The position numbers and the translations under genes were made by a program. The notes beneath the pieces were generated by a model that saw only the letters and a program-made list of their open reading frames with translations, searched no databases and was not told where the DNA came from. Of a stretch of DNA of 64,000 bases, positions 20,946 through 29,357 are shown piece by piece (within the stretch, counting starts at the first letter, position 1; each line of letters starts with the position of its first letter). This DNA is from Verticiella sediminum (GTDB lineage: Bacteria > Pseudomonadota > Gammaproteobacteria > Burkholderiales > Burkholderiaceae_B). Where the stretch lies: positions 496,001 through 560,000 of the forward strand of contig NZ_VLTJ01000039.1 of the NCBI RefSeq assembly GCF_007558815.1. The letters run 5' to 3'.

Positions 20946-21176
20946 ATGCATGAGTTCGAGGTCTTCGGGGACTGGGATGGAGGCAGGGTTTTTGTGCGGG
21001 AGGTGTACAGCAAGAACGAGGTGGAGGGGCGGGGCATCGTCAGGCTCGACGATGCCGCAGGCAAGACCTTCGAGACCCGCGATGAGCTCATCGCATACAT
21101 CGCGCAGAGCACTGGCCTGCCCCTCGAGAGCATTGACGTAGTGGGCTGGCTAGGCGGCCCTCTGCTCGACCAGTAA
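20946..21176 (+). CDS. Small acidic protein of unknown function between the tailspike-like genes
   Basis: 76-residue product beginning MHEFEVFGDWDGGRVFVREV, with ETRDELIAYIAQSTGLPLES near the end. I do not recognise the family. A near-perfect GGAGGT ends five bases before the ATG, which argues that it is translated. It is soluble and acidic with no signal or membrane segment. It follows tailspike 1 by 145 bp on the same strand, and tailspike 2 starts 167 bp later, so it may be an accessory or chaperone for the first protein. Confidence 0.6.
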   Translation: MHEFEVFGDWDGGRVFVREVYSKNEVEGRGIVRLDDAAGKTFETRDELIAYIAQSTGLPLESIDVVGWLGGPLLDQ

Positions 21177-21296
21177 GAGACCGAGCCCGATCCCGCCCGC
21201 CGGCTCAGAATCGCATGTGCTGTGGACCTGCGAGTCCAGACCTATGACACGCCGGCCCTGGGCGGGCTCTTTTACGTCTAAACCTGCTGGGCCGTT

Positions 21297-21603
21297 ATTC
21301 TGATTCCTGATCGGTTTGATCAATCTCACCAAAGGAGACGGCGATGTTCTCGGTCGGCGACGCTGTGCGTTTGCAAAGCGGTGGCGGGTGGATGACTGTG
21401 GTCGATGTGCACGAAGGTTCAGACTCGATCTCTTGCACTTGGATGGCGGTGGACGGCACACTCGGTAATGCAACGTTCCCGTCGGCAGCGCTGAAGGCGG
21501 TACCGCAGCCGCGCTCCGCCTCTGTTGCCGCTGATATTGAGATCGGGGATGATCTGCCGCCAGGCCCCAACCTGGTGTATTCGACACAGAAGATCTCGGG
21601 AGT
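21297..21603 (+). repeat. Imperfect direct repeat, copy 2 (tailspike 5' module)
   Basis: Partner of 19015-19320. It includes the upstream GATCGGTTTGATC segment, the AAAGGAG ribosome binding site and the first 86 codons of the second tailspike-like gene. Differences are mainly silent or conservative, indicating selection on the protein module. Confidence 0.85.
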
Positions 21604-23560
21604 GGGCGCAGCCGGCCTGCTGGGCTTCATGGAGTTGCAGACGGTCGATGATCGACTGCGCACCGAGGTCGTAGTCAAAGACTATTTGCATCTGGTCGAT
21701 CGTGCGGCCCCGGTGCCTTCTGACTGGGACTGGACGTTGGCGCTGCACGCCGCGCATGCTCAGGCCAACGACGCAGGCCTGTCGGTGAGCTATCGTGGCA
21801 TCAACGCGATGTCGGTTGATGCCAATGCGATGGTCCCGGTTGGTACCGATGTGGACTTTTGCGGCTGCCTGATCAAACCGCTGAACGGTATTGTCGCGAG
21901 TCCAACGCACGACACGCTCAACGTGATGTTCGACGTAGTGGACGAGGGCACGCCGCTGGTCGACGTCTCGATCCCGCTGGCCGACACGAATCTCGCCGCG
22001 ATGTCCAGCCGGCCGCTGGGCGGGGTGGAGCCGGGCTATTGGTTCCTGACTTCCAGTGTGCAAATCTGCAACCGAGCCCGGAATGGCACGTATTCGTACG
22101 CGCAGTCGTTCAAGGTCATCGGCGACGGCGTGGTGCAAGGCCCGTTGAGCGCAGACCTCACGGCGTCCACGTGGATCTCGGTGAAGCACCGCGCGAATCC
22201 CCGCCGTTGGATCGAATTGCGCAACAGCACGTTCCCGTCCGATGGCTATAACAACCAGACTTTCATCCGCGTCAGGCGGAACATGGTCCGCGTGGTCAGG
22301 TCGAGGGTTCTTGAGTACATCAATCCACACGGATTGGTCGACGCCTGCGCGCTCTTCGACGTCGACCGAGCCTCGGACGTTTCGTTTGACGACATCATCG
22401 CCCCGTCTCGCAAGCAGACCGGCGTCACCAGCGGTACGTACATTTTCAACGTCAGCGCCGGCGCGCAGATCCGTTATTGTGAATGCCACACGTCGCCCGG
22501 TCGCCCGGTGTTCGCATCGAACTACGTGAACGGGCTGCGCGTTGAGCGTTGTACGCTCAACCGGATCGATGCGCACCATAGCGGGCACAATATCGCCGCC
22601 ATCGATTGCACGCTTACCGAGCGCGGCATATTCATCGGCTGGGGTGGCGGATACATCAGTGCCCTGCGTTGCATTGTTTACGACAGCTCCGTCGTCGGCG
22701 ATCGGCCGGATTTCTCGGGTGATCTGTTCTCGGGCCGGCTCACCGTCTCGGATTGCGAGATCCGCAATTCCACGGGACGCACCATCGCGTTCGTGCGGCT
22801 CGACTCGTCGGGTGGTGGTGGGGTGGGCAACGACTACGCCCCCGTGCGGCTGCCGGATTCGATCATCGTCGAACGCAGCCGGCGCGTGGGCCCGTATCCC
22901 GGGGCTGACAACCTGGTGCTGTTGGGCGTCGATATCGCGGTGCAGGCCGGCGCTGTTGTGTACGCGCCGCACCAGATCAGCGTGCGCGGCGTCGCGCAGA
23001 ATGGTCCGGCGTACCGCTTCGGGAATTTCGTGCAGCTTTGCCGGATGCTCCTGCACCCCAACGGCTGGACGACGATCGATATCGTGGATTGTGGTGGCGG
23101 GCCTGTGGCGATGACGCCGTTCAATCCGCGCGGCAAGACGTTGGACACCGGCGACGAGGACAGCGTGTCAATGCGCGCGATCGTGGGCATCCGCGGGTGC
23201 CGGGCGGTCTATGTGCAGTCCTACCTGCGCAACAGTCAGCTTTCGCTCTCCGAATGCAGCGTGCAGCGCGTGGACCTACGCGCGACGGCAGGCAATACCT
23301 CGGCGCTCGAATACTACGGTTGCAGGCTTGAAAATCCCATCATCCTGAGCGGCGAGACCCACGCCAAAATGTGCGGCGCCGGCGTCAACGCCTCTTATCC
23401 GACAGTGTTTTCGGATTGCCGCGTCGCGAGCGACTTTGACCTTTCTACCGCTTCCGCGATCAAGGGCACGGTGATTCGCTCCGGCGCATCGCCAGCGCTA
23501 CCCTCCGGCGTCACTGCCGCTCTGGCATTGGCGGGCTGGAAAGCGTCGGTCTTTTCTTGA
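21344..23560 (+). CDS. Second tailspike-like beta-helix protein with the same N-terminal module
   Basis: 738 residues. Residues 1-86 almost copy the first tailspike-like protein (SVGDAVRLQSGGGWMTVV, PQPRSASVAADIEIGDDLPP), and a weaker match runs to VVKDYLHLVD near 111-119. Beyond this the body is unrelated: a long Asn/Gly/Val-rich, repetitive sequence with many short beta-type steps and unusually many cysteines, consistent with a right-handed beta-helix. AAAGGAG sits before the ATG. This looks like a receptor-binding protein whose body was swapped while the anchor module was kept. Target polysaccharide unknown. Confidence 0.7.
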   Translation: MFSVGDAVRLQSGGGWMTVVDVHEGSDSISCTWMAVDGTLGNATFPSAALKAVPQPRSASVAADIEIGDDLPPGPNLVYSTQKISGVGAAGLLGFMELQTVDDRLRTEVVVKDYLHLVDRAAPVPSDWDWTLALHAAHAQANDAGLSVSYRGINAMSVDANAMVPVGTDVDFCGCLIKPLNGIVASPTHDTLNVMFDVVDEGTPLVDVSIPLADTNLAAMSSRPLGGVEPGYWFLTSSVQICNRARNGTYSYAQSFKVIGDGVVQGPLSADLTASTWISVKHRANPRRWIELRNSTFPSDGYNNQTFIRVRRNMVRVVRSRVLEYINPHGLVDACALFDVDRASDVSFDDIIAPSRKQTGVTSGTYIFNVSAGAQIRYCECHTSPGRPVFASNYVNGLRVERCTLNRIDAHHSGHNIAAIDCTLTERGIFIGWGGGYISALRCIVYDSSVVGDRPDFSGDLFSGRLTVSDCEIRNSTGRTIAFVRLDSSGGGGVGNDYAPVRLPDSIIVERSRRVGPYPGADNLVLLGVDIAVQAGAVVYAPHQISVRGVAQNGPAYRFGNFVQLCRMLLHPNGWTTIDIVDCGGGPVAMTPFNPRGKTLDTGDEDSVSMRAIVGIRGCRAVYVQSYLRNSQLSLSECSVQRVDLRATAGNTSALEYYGCRLENPIILSGETHAKMCGAGVNASYPTVFSDCRVASDFDLSTASAIKGTVIRSGASPALPSGVTAALALAGWKASVFS

Positions 23561-23945
23561 GCTTCGTTTTGAACACGCGGTACTCGGTCCGCCGCCGGCA
23601 CCGGCACGGCCGTCCCCTGGCCGAGGCGTCCGAATGGCTGGATGGAGCGTAGGAGACCGACATCGGCCGGCACCCTCGACGTTGGCGAACCGGAGCAGCG
23701 CCATATCCATGGCTCCGCCGTCAGGCCCAAGCGATTGCGTACAATAAAATCTACCACCGGGCTCGCCCTCTGCGATTGGCGTTACGCGCTGAGAGAATAG
23801 CTACCGAGAGCGCTACAGGAATCGGCTATCGCACGGCACACTGGCCGTGAGTACGGTCTCGAGGGGCGGCACGAAGCGCTGACCGGACTTCCTGCCCTAT
23901 ATCGACAACCAGGGCTGCTCGGTATTCTTGCAGGGAGGTGCGAGC
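23561..23945. other. Intergenic DNA at the island's right edge
   Basis: About 385 bp with no convincing frame, RNA or terminator. I saw no repeat of the tRNA-Ser 3' end here that would mark the second attachment site. Confidence 0.4.
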
Positions 23946-24449
23946 ATGACGGAGAAGACCACGGGCAAGGGTTCGGCGAAAGCCGCGACCAAGTCGTACG
24001 GCGCCAAAGGTAAAACCGGCCAGGCGTCGGTGGAGCCGGCATCCGGTGCGCCGGTGCTGCTTTCGGGTGGCAACCCTCAGATCGCAAAGGGCTATGGCGA
24101 CGCACCCGTTCAAAAGTACATCGCGGCCATGCCGGGCTGGAAGCGCGAGGTCGGCGCTCGTCTCGACAAGCTCGTCGTGCAGGTCTTTCCCAAGGTGGAG
24201 AAGGCGGTGAAATGGAACTCGCCCTTCTACGGAATGGAGAAGGACGTCTGGTTTCTCAGCTTTCATTGCATGACCAGGTACGTCAAGGTCGCTTTCTTTC
24301 GCGGTGCATTGCTCAGGCCGGTCCCTCCCGGCCCGTCCAAGCAGAAGGACGTGCGCTATCTCGACATTCACGAAAACGAGGAGATCGATGAAGCGCAGTT
24401 CATGGATTGGGTGAAGCAGGCCGGGGCGCTGCCCGGCGAGCGGATGTGA
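23946..24449 (+). CDS. DUF1801-family protein with basic N-terminal tail
   Basis: 167-residue cytoplasmic protein. The first 50 residues are rich in Lys, Ala, Gly and Thr and probably disordered. From about residue 57 the sequence follows the DUF1801 (YdhG-like) fold: VQKYIAAMPGWKREVGARLD, KVEKAVKWNSPFYGMEKDVW and VKVAFFRGALL. Some members are linked to iron chaperoning or metabolism, but function is not settled. The start with GGGAGG seven bases upstream is preferred over an ATG six codons earlier. It stands alone, 385 bp after the island. Confidence 0.8.
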   Translation: MTEKTTGKGSAKAATKSYGAKGKTGQASVEPASGAPVLLSGGNPQIAKGYGDAPVQKYIAAMPGWKREVGARLDKLVVQVFPKVEKAVKWNSPFYGMEKDVWFLSFHCMTRYVKVAFFRGALLRPVPPGPSKQKDVRYLDIHENEEIDEAQFMDWVKQAGALPGERM

Positions 24450-24588
24450 GGGGCGGGCAACCGGACTGGGTCGCGGCCGTCCTGCCTTTCTGGGCAGCGG
24501 CTTCGTACATCGGCACCAGGAGCCCCGCCCATATCGCCGCCGCCCCGAGCCACAGGGCGGCGATGTACGCACCCCTGCGCACGGCCAT
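24400..24588 (-). CDS. Possible small single-span membrane protein
   Basis: 62-residue frame beginning MAVRRGAYIAALWLGAAAIW, with one clear membrane segment (about 7-25) and a polar tail. It follows the MFS gene by 45 bp on the same strand and its 3' end overlaps the convergent DUF1801 gene. A GGAAAGG is 12 bases upstream, farther than ideal. A TTG at 24609 is an alternative start. No family recognised. Confidence 0.35.
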   Translation of the reverse strand: MAVRRGAYIAALWLGAAAIWAGLLVPMYEAAAQKGRTAATQSGCPPLTSARRAAPRPASPNP

Positions 24589-24633
24589 GGAGAGCTTGTG
24601 CCTTTCCAATTGCAGATCGACCCGTCCGGCGGT

Positions 24634-26133
24634 TCAGCGCTGCCGCCGGTTGCGCCCTCGGTCGCGCAGGTCCTTGCAGGCGACGCCCAGCGCCACCACC
24701 ACGACCACGCCGATCACGCCGAAGCCCAGGGTCACGGCCATCGACCACGAGGATACCGTCAGGGCGGCAAAGACCGCCGCCGTGATCATGGCGATGCCGA
24801 TCGACGTTCCGATCCGCTGGCCGGTCTGCATGATGGCGCCCGAACTGCCCGCATAGTCCAGCGGCACGTCCTCCAGGGTCAGCGCCTGGTTGGGGCTGAT
24901 GACGGCCCCCTGGGCCAGGCCGATGAACGATAGCGAGAGCACCAGCCACCAGATGCTCAGATGGCCTTGTTCGTGCAGAAGCACGACGGCGCTGCTGCTC
25001 GCGAGGCCGGCGAGGGCCAGGATGAGTCCGCCGATGACGAGCTGGCGGCCGTACCGGGCCACGCGCGTGCCGGCCCAGTGCGCCGCGTAGGCCGAGAGCA
25101 GGGAGGCCGGGATGCCGAACAGCCCGGACTCCAGGGCCGTGCGGCCGACCCCTTCCTGGACGTAGAGCGCGATCAGCACCCAGACGCTGGTCATGCCCAG
25201 GAAGTAGAGCGCCATGATGATGATGCCGTTGGTGAAGCTGGCGGTGGAAAAGATGTTCAGGTCGACCATGGGGCTGCCCCCCAGCCGCGCGTAGCGCCGC
25301 TCCCAGCGCACCCAGAGATAGAACAGCAGAGCGGCCAGCGGCAGCAGCAGCCAGGCCAGAGGGCTGTCGCGGGATTCGACGAATGGCAGCAGCACGGCGA
25401 GCACGGCCAGTCCCAGCAAGGCCGAGCCGACCGGGTCCAGGGCGCGCAGCAGGTATCCGAGCCGACCGGACTTGCTGGACCGTGGCGCCCTGGCACCGCT
25501 GATCAAGGGTTTCGGAAACCAGAGCAAGCCCAGGACGATCGTGGCGATGCCGATGGGGACATTGACCAGAAAAGTCAGCCGCCAGCCTATCTCCAGGCCG
25601 CCCAGCTCGATCAGGAACCCGCCCAGTACGGGACCGATGGCGACGGAAAAGCCGACTGCCGTGCCGAAGTAGCCGAATGCCCGCCCGCGCTCGGCGCCCC
25701 GGAAGTATTGCTGGATCATCCCGAGCCCCTGGGGATTGAGCAGGCCCGAGCCTATGCCTTGCAGGAGCCGGGCGGCGTTCAGCCAGGTGGCGTCGGGCGC
25801 CAGACCCGCGACGACCGAGGCCACGGTGAAGATCCCCGCGCCCAACAGGAAGAATCCGCCCCGGCCCATGAGGTCGCCCGCGCGTCCGGCGGCCACCAGC
25901 ACGACCCCGAAGGTCAGCGCATAGCCCGACAGCACCCACTGCATGTCGGAACGCGACGCGTCCAGGGCGAGCTGTATGGACGGAAGCGCCACGTTGACGA
26001 TGCTGATGCCGATCAGCGTCATGCATATGGCGGTGAGCAGCACCGCCAGGATCCGCCATCGAACAGCGTTGGAGATTGCGTCGCTGTCTGCCGGGGCAGG
26101 GCCTGCGCGTGAAACGGCCGGAGGTTGCGTCAT
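24634..26133 (-). CDS. DHA2-type MFS multidrug efflux transporter
   Basis: Predicted proton-driven exporter, 499 residues with about 14 membrane segments. MFS landmarks: TLIGISIVNVALPSIQLAL in the first segment, QWVLSGYALTFGVVLVAAGR, GRAGDLMGRGGFFLLG (loop 2-3 motif A), and ARLLQGIGSGLLNPQGL (motif C-like), as in EmrB/QacA proteins. The ATG at 26133 is chosen because the longer frame to 26271 would add a non-membrane tail and read through the dyad at 26254-26293. No regulator gene is adjacent. Confidence 0.88.
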   Translation of the reverse strand: MTQPPAVSRAGPAPADSDAISNAVRWRILAVLLTAICMTLIGISIVNVALPSIQLALDASRSDMQWVLSGYALTFGVVLVAAGRAGDLMGRGGFFLLGAGIFTVASVVAGLAPDATWLNAARLLQGIGSGLLNPQGLGMIQQYFRGAERGRAFGYFGTAVGFSVAIGPVLGGFLIELGGLEIGWRLTFLVNVPIGIATIVLGLLWFPKPLISGARAPRSSKSGRLGYLLRALDPVGSALLGLAVLAVLLPFVESRDSPLAWLLLPLAALLFYLWVRWERRYARLGGSPMVDLNIFSTASFTNGIIIMALYFLGMTSVWVLIALYVQEGVGRTALESGLFGIPASLLSAYAAHWAGTRVARYGRQLVIGGLILALAGLASSSAVVLLHEQGHLSIWWLVLSLSFIGLAQGAVISPNQALTLEDVPLDYAGSSGAIMQTGQRIGTSIGIAMITAAVFAALTVSSWSMAVTLGFGVIGVVVVVALGVACKDLRDRGRNRRQR

Positions 26134-26253
26134 TAAGCCTGTGCTGATGGAGCGTCGAGGCTCATTGTAGCGATCAGGGTGCCCGGCCCCGACGGCGTCG
26201 TGGGCAACCGCGGGCAGCGACGCAGAAGCAACTATTGTCTTCCTGTACCTCGA

Positions 26254-26293
26254 CACAAATAGCATATCCATAAACGATATGTATTCATTGTGT
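26254..26293. promoter_or_regulatory. Nested dyad upstream of the DHA2 transporter
   Basis: CATATC (26263-26268) and GATATG (26276-26281) form an inverted repeat with a 7-bp spacer, itself flanked by ACACAA (26254-26259) and TTGTGT (26288-26293). Symmetry and AT-richness suggest an operator for a dimeric repressor encoded elsewhere. Confidence 0.5.
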
Positions 26294-26307
26294 TGAGAAT
26301 CGCCCCG

Positions 26308-27666
26308 TCACGGGATCCGGGCTTTCGCTGACGCTGTTCGGATGGCGGGCGAGTCGTTGATGGGAAAGTGCAGTACCGCCGCGAACAGGCCGGCGGCGAT
26401 GGTGGCGAGCCATATTGGCGAATAGGATCCCGTGAGATCGAAGAACACGCCGCCCAGCCACGCGCCGAGGAACGAGCCGATCTGGTGGCTGAAAAAGCAG
26501 ATGCCGAAGAGCGTTCCCAGGTGTCCCGTGCCGAAGACCTTCGCGATCAGCCCGCTGGTCAGGGGCACCGTGCCGAGCCAGGTGAGGCCCATGATGGCCG
26601 CGAAGACGACCACCGTCGGCCCGGACTTGGGCAGGAAGAAGAAGGCTGCGATCGCGGCGGTCCGCGCCAGATAGAGCCAGCCCAGGACGTGTTGCTGCCG
26701 GAAGCGGTCGCCCAGCCAGCCGCAACCCCAGCTTCCCATGATGTTGAACAGGCCGATCAGTGCCAGTGCCGTTGCGCCGAGCCCGGCCGGCATGTGGCAG
26801 AGGACGAGATAGGACGGCAGGTGCGTGGCGATGAAGGCGAGCTGAAAGCCGCAGGTGAAAAAGCCGATCGTCAGCAGGCAGTAGCCGCGGTGTTCCAGCG
26901 CCTGCGCCACCGCTTTGCTCACCGGCAGCGAAGGCGCATCGGCGGGCGCGGCGCGTTCGATCCGCCTGCGCTCGAGCAGCATGCCCAGCGGGGCGACTGC
27001 GAGTGCGCAGCCGGCCAGCACGAGTAGCGCTGCCGCCACGCCGGCGTGCGCCGAGACCGCTTGCACGAGCGGAACGAACAAGGCCTGGCCGAGCGAGCCG
27101 CCGGCATTGGCCAGGCCCATCGCAAGGCCGCGCTTCTCGGCCGGCGCGGCGCGTCCGATCGCGGTCATCACCACGCCGAAGCTGGTGCCACTGATGCCGA
27201 TGCCCACGAGCACGCCGATCCCCAGGATCAGCATCGCCTCGGATCGCACGAGGGCGGTCAGCGCGAGGCCGCCGGCCAGGACCACCGCGCCGAGCGCCAC
27301 GACGGGGCCCGCGCCATAGCGGTCGGCGGCGGCCCCCGCGAATGGCTGGGCCGCACCCCAGACAAGGTTGTGCAACGCGATAGCGAAGGCGACGAGGGCG
27401 ACGGAAAAGCCGCGATCCCATGAGAGCGGGCCGACGAACAGCCCGAAAGTCTGGCGCGCGCCCATGGCGGCGCCGCCGATCAACGCCGCGGCGATGATTG
27501 CCACAGCGGCGTGGCCGAGTGGCGAATGCAGTCGGAAAGCCTTGAATCTGCACGCCACTTTCTTTCTCGCCCCGGTTGGGTCTGGCGGCCGCTTCGGCGG
27601 GCGGGGCGCCTGGATCGGCTCTGGACGTGCTGGCCCAGCCTGCCTCGGTATTGAGTCGCTAGTCAA
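26308..27666 (-). CDS. MFS transporter, monocarboxylate/OFA-like
   Basis: 452-residue transporter with 12 predicted membrane segments in two halves. The first span contains AAALIGGAAMGARQTFGLFV, and the loop has PFAGAAADRYGAGPVVALGA; SGTSFGVVMTAIGRAAPAEK and NIMGSWGCGWLGDRFRQQHV are typical of the monocarboxylate/oxalate-formate-antiporter-like branch. The 45 residues before the first span are Pro/Arg-rich, so a GTG at 27558 may be the true start. Divergent from the MocR regulator, which probably controls it. Substrate unknown. Confidence 0.85.
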   Translation of the reverse strand: MTSDSIPRQAGPARPEPIQAPRPPKRPPDPTGARKKVACRFKAFRLHSPLGHAAVAIIAAALIGGAAMGARQTFGLFVGPLSWDRGFSVALVAFAIALHNLVWGAAQPFAGAAADRYGAGPVVALGAVVLAGGLALTALVRSEAMLILGIGVLVGIGISGTSFGVVMTAIGRAAPAEKRGLAMGLANAGGSLGQALFVPLVQAVSAHAGVAAALLVLAGCALAVAPLGMLLERRRIERAAPADAPSLPVSKAVAQALEHRGYCLLTIGFFTCGFQLAFIATHLPSYLVLCHMPAGLGATALALIGLFNIMGSWGCGWLGDRFRQQHVLGWLYLARTAAIAAFFFLPKSGPTVVVFAAIMGLTWLGTVPLTSGLIAKVFGTGHLGTLFGICFFSHQIGSFLGAWLGGVFFDLTGSYSPIWLATIAAGLFAAVLHFPINDSPAIRTASAKARIP

Positions 27667-27834
27667 AATACATTTGAGACAATTCTGAGTAATGTACTTG
27701 ACGAAGTCAATATGCCGGACAGAGACGCTCCCTCGCTACCCTGCTCAAGATGCCCTCCGTCGCAGGCATTCCCGGGGCTTGGTCCTTCCGGAAATGCTCG
27801 TGATACATTCGTGTTCATTTCCTCGGTGTCGCCC
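27667..27834. promoter_or_regulatory. Divergent MFS/mocR control region
   Basis: Contains the inverted repeat TTGAC-GAA-GTCAA (27698-27710) and a nearby TTTGAGACAAT element in an AT-rich stretch. Position between the divergent genes suits a MocR binding site. Confidence 0.45.
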
Positions 27835-29190
27835 ATGAATCAAGCCGCCTCAGAGATCGCGTTGCCCGATGCCGACACGCCGCTGCACGAGCGGCTGGCG
27901 CAGGCGATCGCGGCGATGATCGAAGATGGCCGCTACAAGCCGGGCGAACGCCTGCCGACGCACCGGGAACTCGCACGGCGAGCCGGTGTTGCGATCGGGA
28001 CCGTGACCAAGGCCGTCGACGTGCTCAGCAACCGCGGCCTGGTGCGCGGTGAAGTCGGCCGGGGCACGTTCATCAACGCGATCGCCAGGCCGCAGCGCGC
28101 TACGCAGGTCGATCTGACGCTGAATGTGCCGCCGCTGCTCATAGACGAGGCGCTGTTCATCGCGGCCGCCGAGCGATCGGCACGCAAGGTTCTCGGGGTG
28201 CCCAGCGGCGGGCTGTACGACTTGAAAGGCACGCTCGCTCAACGCACGATCCTGGCGGGCTGGCTCGGCAGAACCCGTCTCGACGCGGACCCTGCCGAGC
28301 TCATGCTGTGCGTTGGCGCCCAGCAGGCGATCCACTTGTCTTTTGCGGACCTCAAACGGCATTCCCGCTCGATCGCGTGCGAGGCAGCAACGTTCTCCGG
28401 CGCGATCGCGGCCGCCGCGCATCTCGACCTCGCCTGGCAGCCGGTAGAGCACGATGGCGAAGGGATGCTCCCCGACGAGCTCGATCGTGTGCTCGAGGAG
28501 ACCGGCTGCCGAGCGATCTACGCCACGCCGGTCTGCCAGAACCCGCTGGGCTTCGAGGTCGGAGAGGCCCGTCGACGGCAGATCATCCAGATCGCCGAGA
28601 AGCACGACGCCTACATCGTCGAGGACGACATCTATGGCATCTATTCAGTCCGGGGCAGGCCGACCTACAAGGAACTCGCGCCAGGACGGGTCTATTACCT
28701 GACGAGCCTCTCGAAGTGCCTGACCCCGCTGGCCAGGGTGGGCGTCCTGGTCCCGCCCGAGGATCGGCTCGCGCCCCTGCTGCGGGCGCTGCGGGCCGAG
28801 GTCTTCGGCGCGCCGCCCACGGCGCTCGAACTGGGATGCGCGTTGATCGAACTCGGGGCCGACGTGGTGGCGGCGCAGGCGCTGAGAAAGGAGGCCGGCA
28901 TCCGCACCGCCATGGCGTCGAGGATCCTGGGGCTGTCCTCGCTGCCCATGCCGGAAGGCGCGCCGCATCTCTGGCTACCGATGCCCGCCATGGACGCGGA
29001 ACGGCTCGCACGCCGTTCGTCGGAGCATGGAGTCCGGCTCACCCCGCCGGATGCAACGTCGGTCGGCGCAGCCCAGGCCGGCGGTGTCCGTTTGTGCATT
29101 CTCGCGCCGGCGGAACGGGACGATATGGAGCGTGCCTTGAAAACCGTGGCGCGGCTACTCGCGGATACGGAGGACGAAACCGTTGTCTAG
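27835..29190 (+). CDS. MocR-type transcription regulator (GntR wHTH fused to aminotransferase fold)
   Basis: 451 residues. A GntR winged helix (about 14-80; DGRYKPGERLPTHRELARRA and VAIGTVTKAVDVLSNRGLVR) is joined to a class I aminotransferase fold with FSGAIAAAAHLDL, IYATPVCQNPLGF and a likely PLP lysine, Lys294, in SLSKCLTPLARVGV. Such proteins bind PLP and an amino compound to switch a divergent gene; here that is the MFS exporter. The Met at 27835 is chosen because the wHTH begins a few residues later. Confidence 0.9.
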   Translation: MNQAASEIALPDADTPLHERLAQAIAAMIEDGRYKPGERLPTHRELARRAGVAIGTVTKAVDVLSNRGLVRGEVGRGTFINAIARPQRATQVDLTLNVPPLLIDEALFIAAAERSARKVLGVPSGGLYDLKGTLAQRTILAGWLGRTRLDADPAELMLCVGAQQAIHLSFADLKRHSRSIACEAATFSGAIAAAAHLDLAWQPVEHDGEGMLPDELDRVLEETGCRAIYATPVCQNPLGFEVGEARRRQIIQIAEKHDAYIVEDDIYGIYSVRGRPTYKELAPGRVYYLTSLSKCLTPLARVGVLVPPEDRLAPLLRALRAEVFGAPPTALELGCALIELGADVVAAQALRKEAGIRTAMASRILGLSSLPMPEGAPHLWLPMPAMDAERLARRSSEHGVRLTPPDATSVGAAQAGGVRLCILAPAERDDMERALKTVARLLADTEDETVV

Positions 29191-29332
29191 CACCCGCGCA
29201 ACGCCGGAGTCGAGGGTGCCGATGGGCAGGATCGCCGATCCGGACGAAATCGCCAATGCCGTGCTCTGGCTGCTCTCGGACGAGGCCTCCTATATGACGG
29301 CCAGCGTGGTCCGCGTTTCTGGCGACGTTTGA
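29183..29332 (+). pseudogene. C-terminal fragment of a short-chain dehydrogenase/reductase
   Basis: The frame ending with TGA at 29332 reads RVPMGRIADPDEIANAVLWL followed by LSDEASYMTASVVRVSGDV, the unmistakable C terminus of an SDR enzyme (normally PMGR..xPxEIA..V.FL.SD.ASY.TG). The N-terminal Rossmann half and the catalytic Tyr-x-x-x-Lys are missing. The usual Gly after MT is Ala. It is a relic left by a deletion between the MocR gene and the next MFS gene. Confidence 0.8.
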
Positions 29333-29357
29333 CCACGGGCCAAAGCGCAAAGCCTCG

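Noticed and set aside
16933-23945. A duplicated tRNA-Ser 3' end as right attachment site
   Set aside because: Searched by eye for CCCACCCCTTCCG and nothing matching was found.
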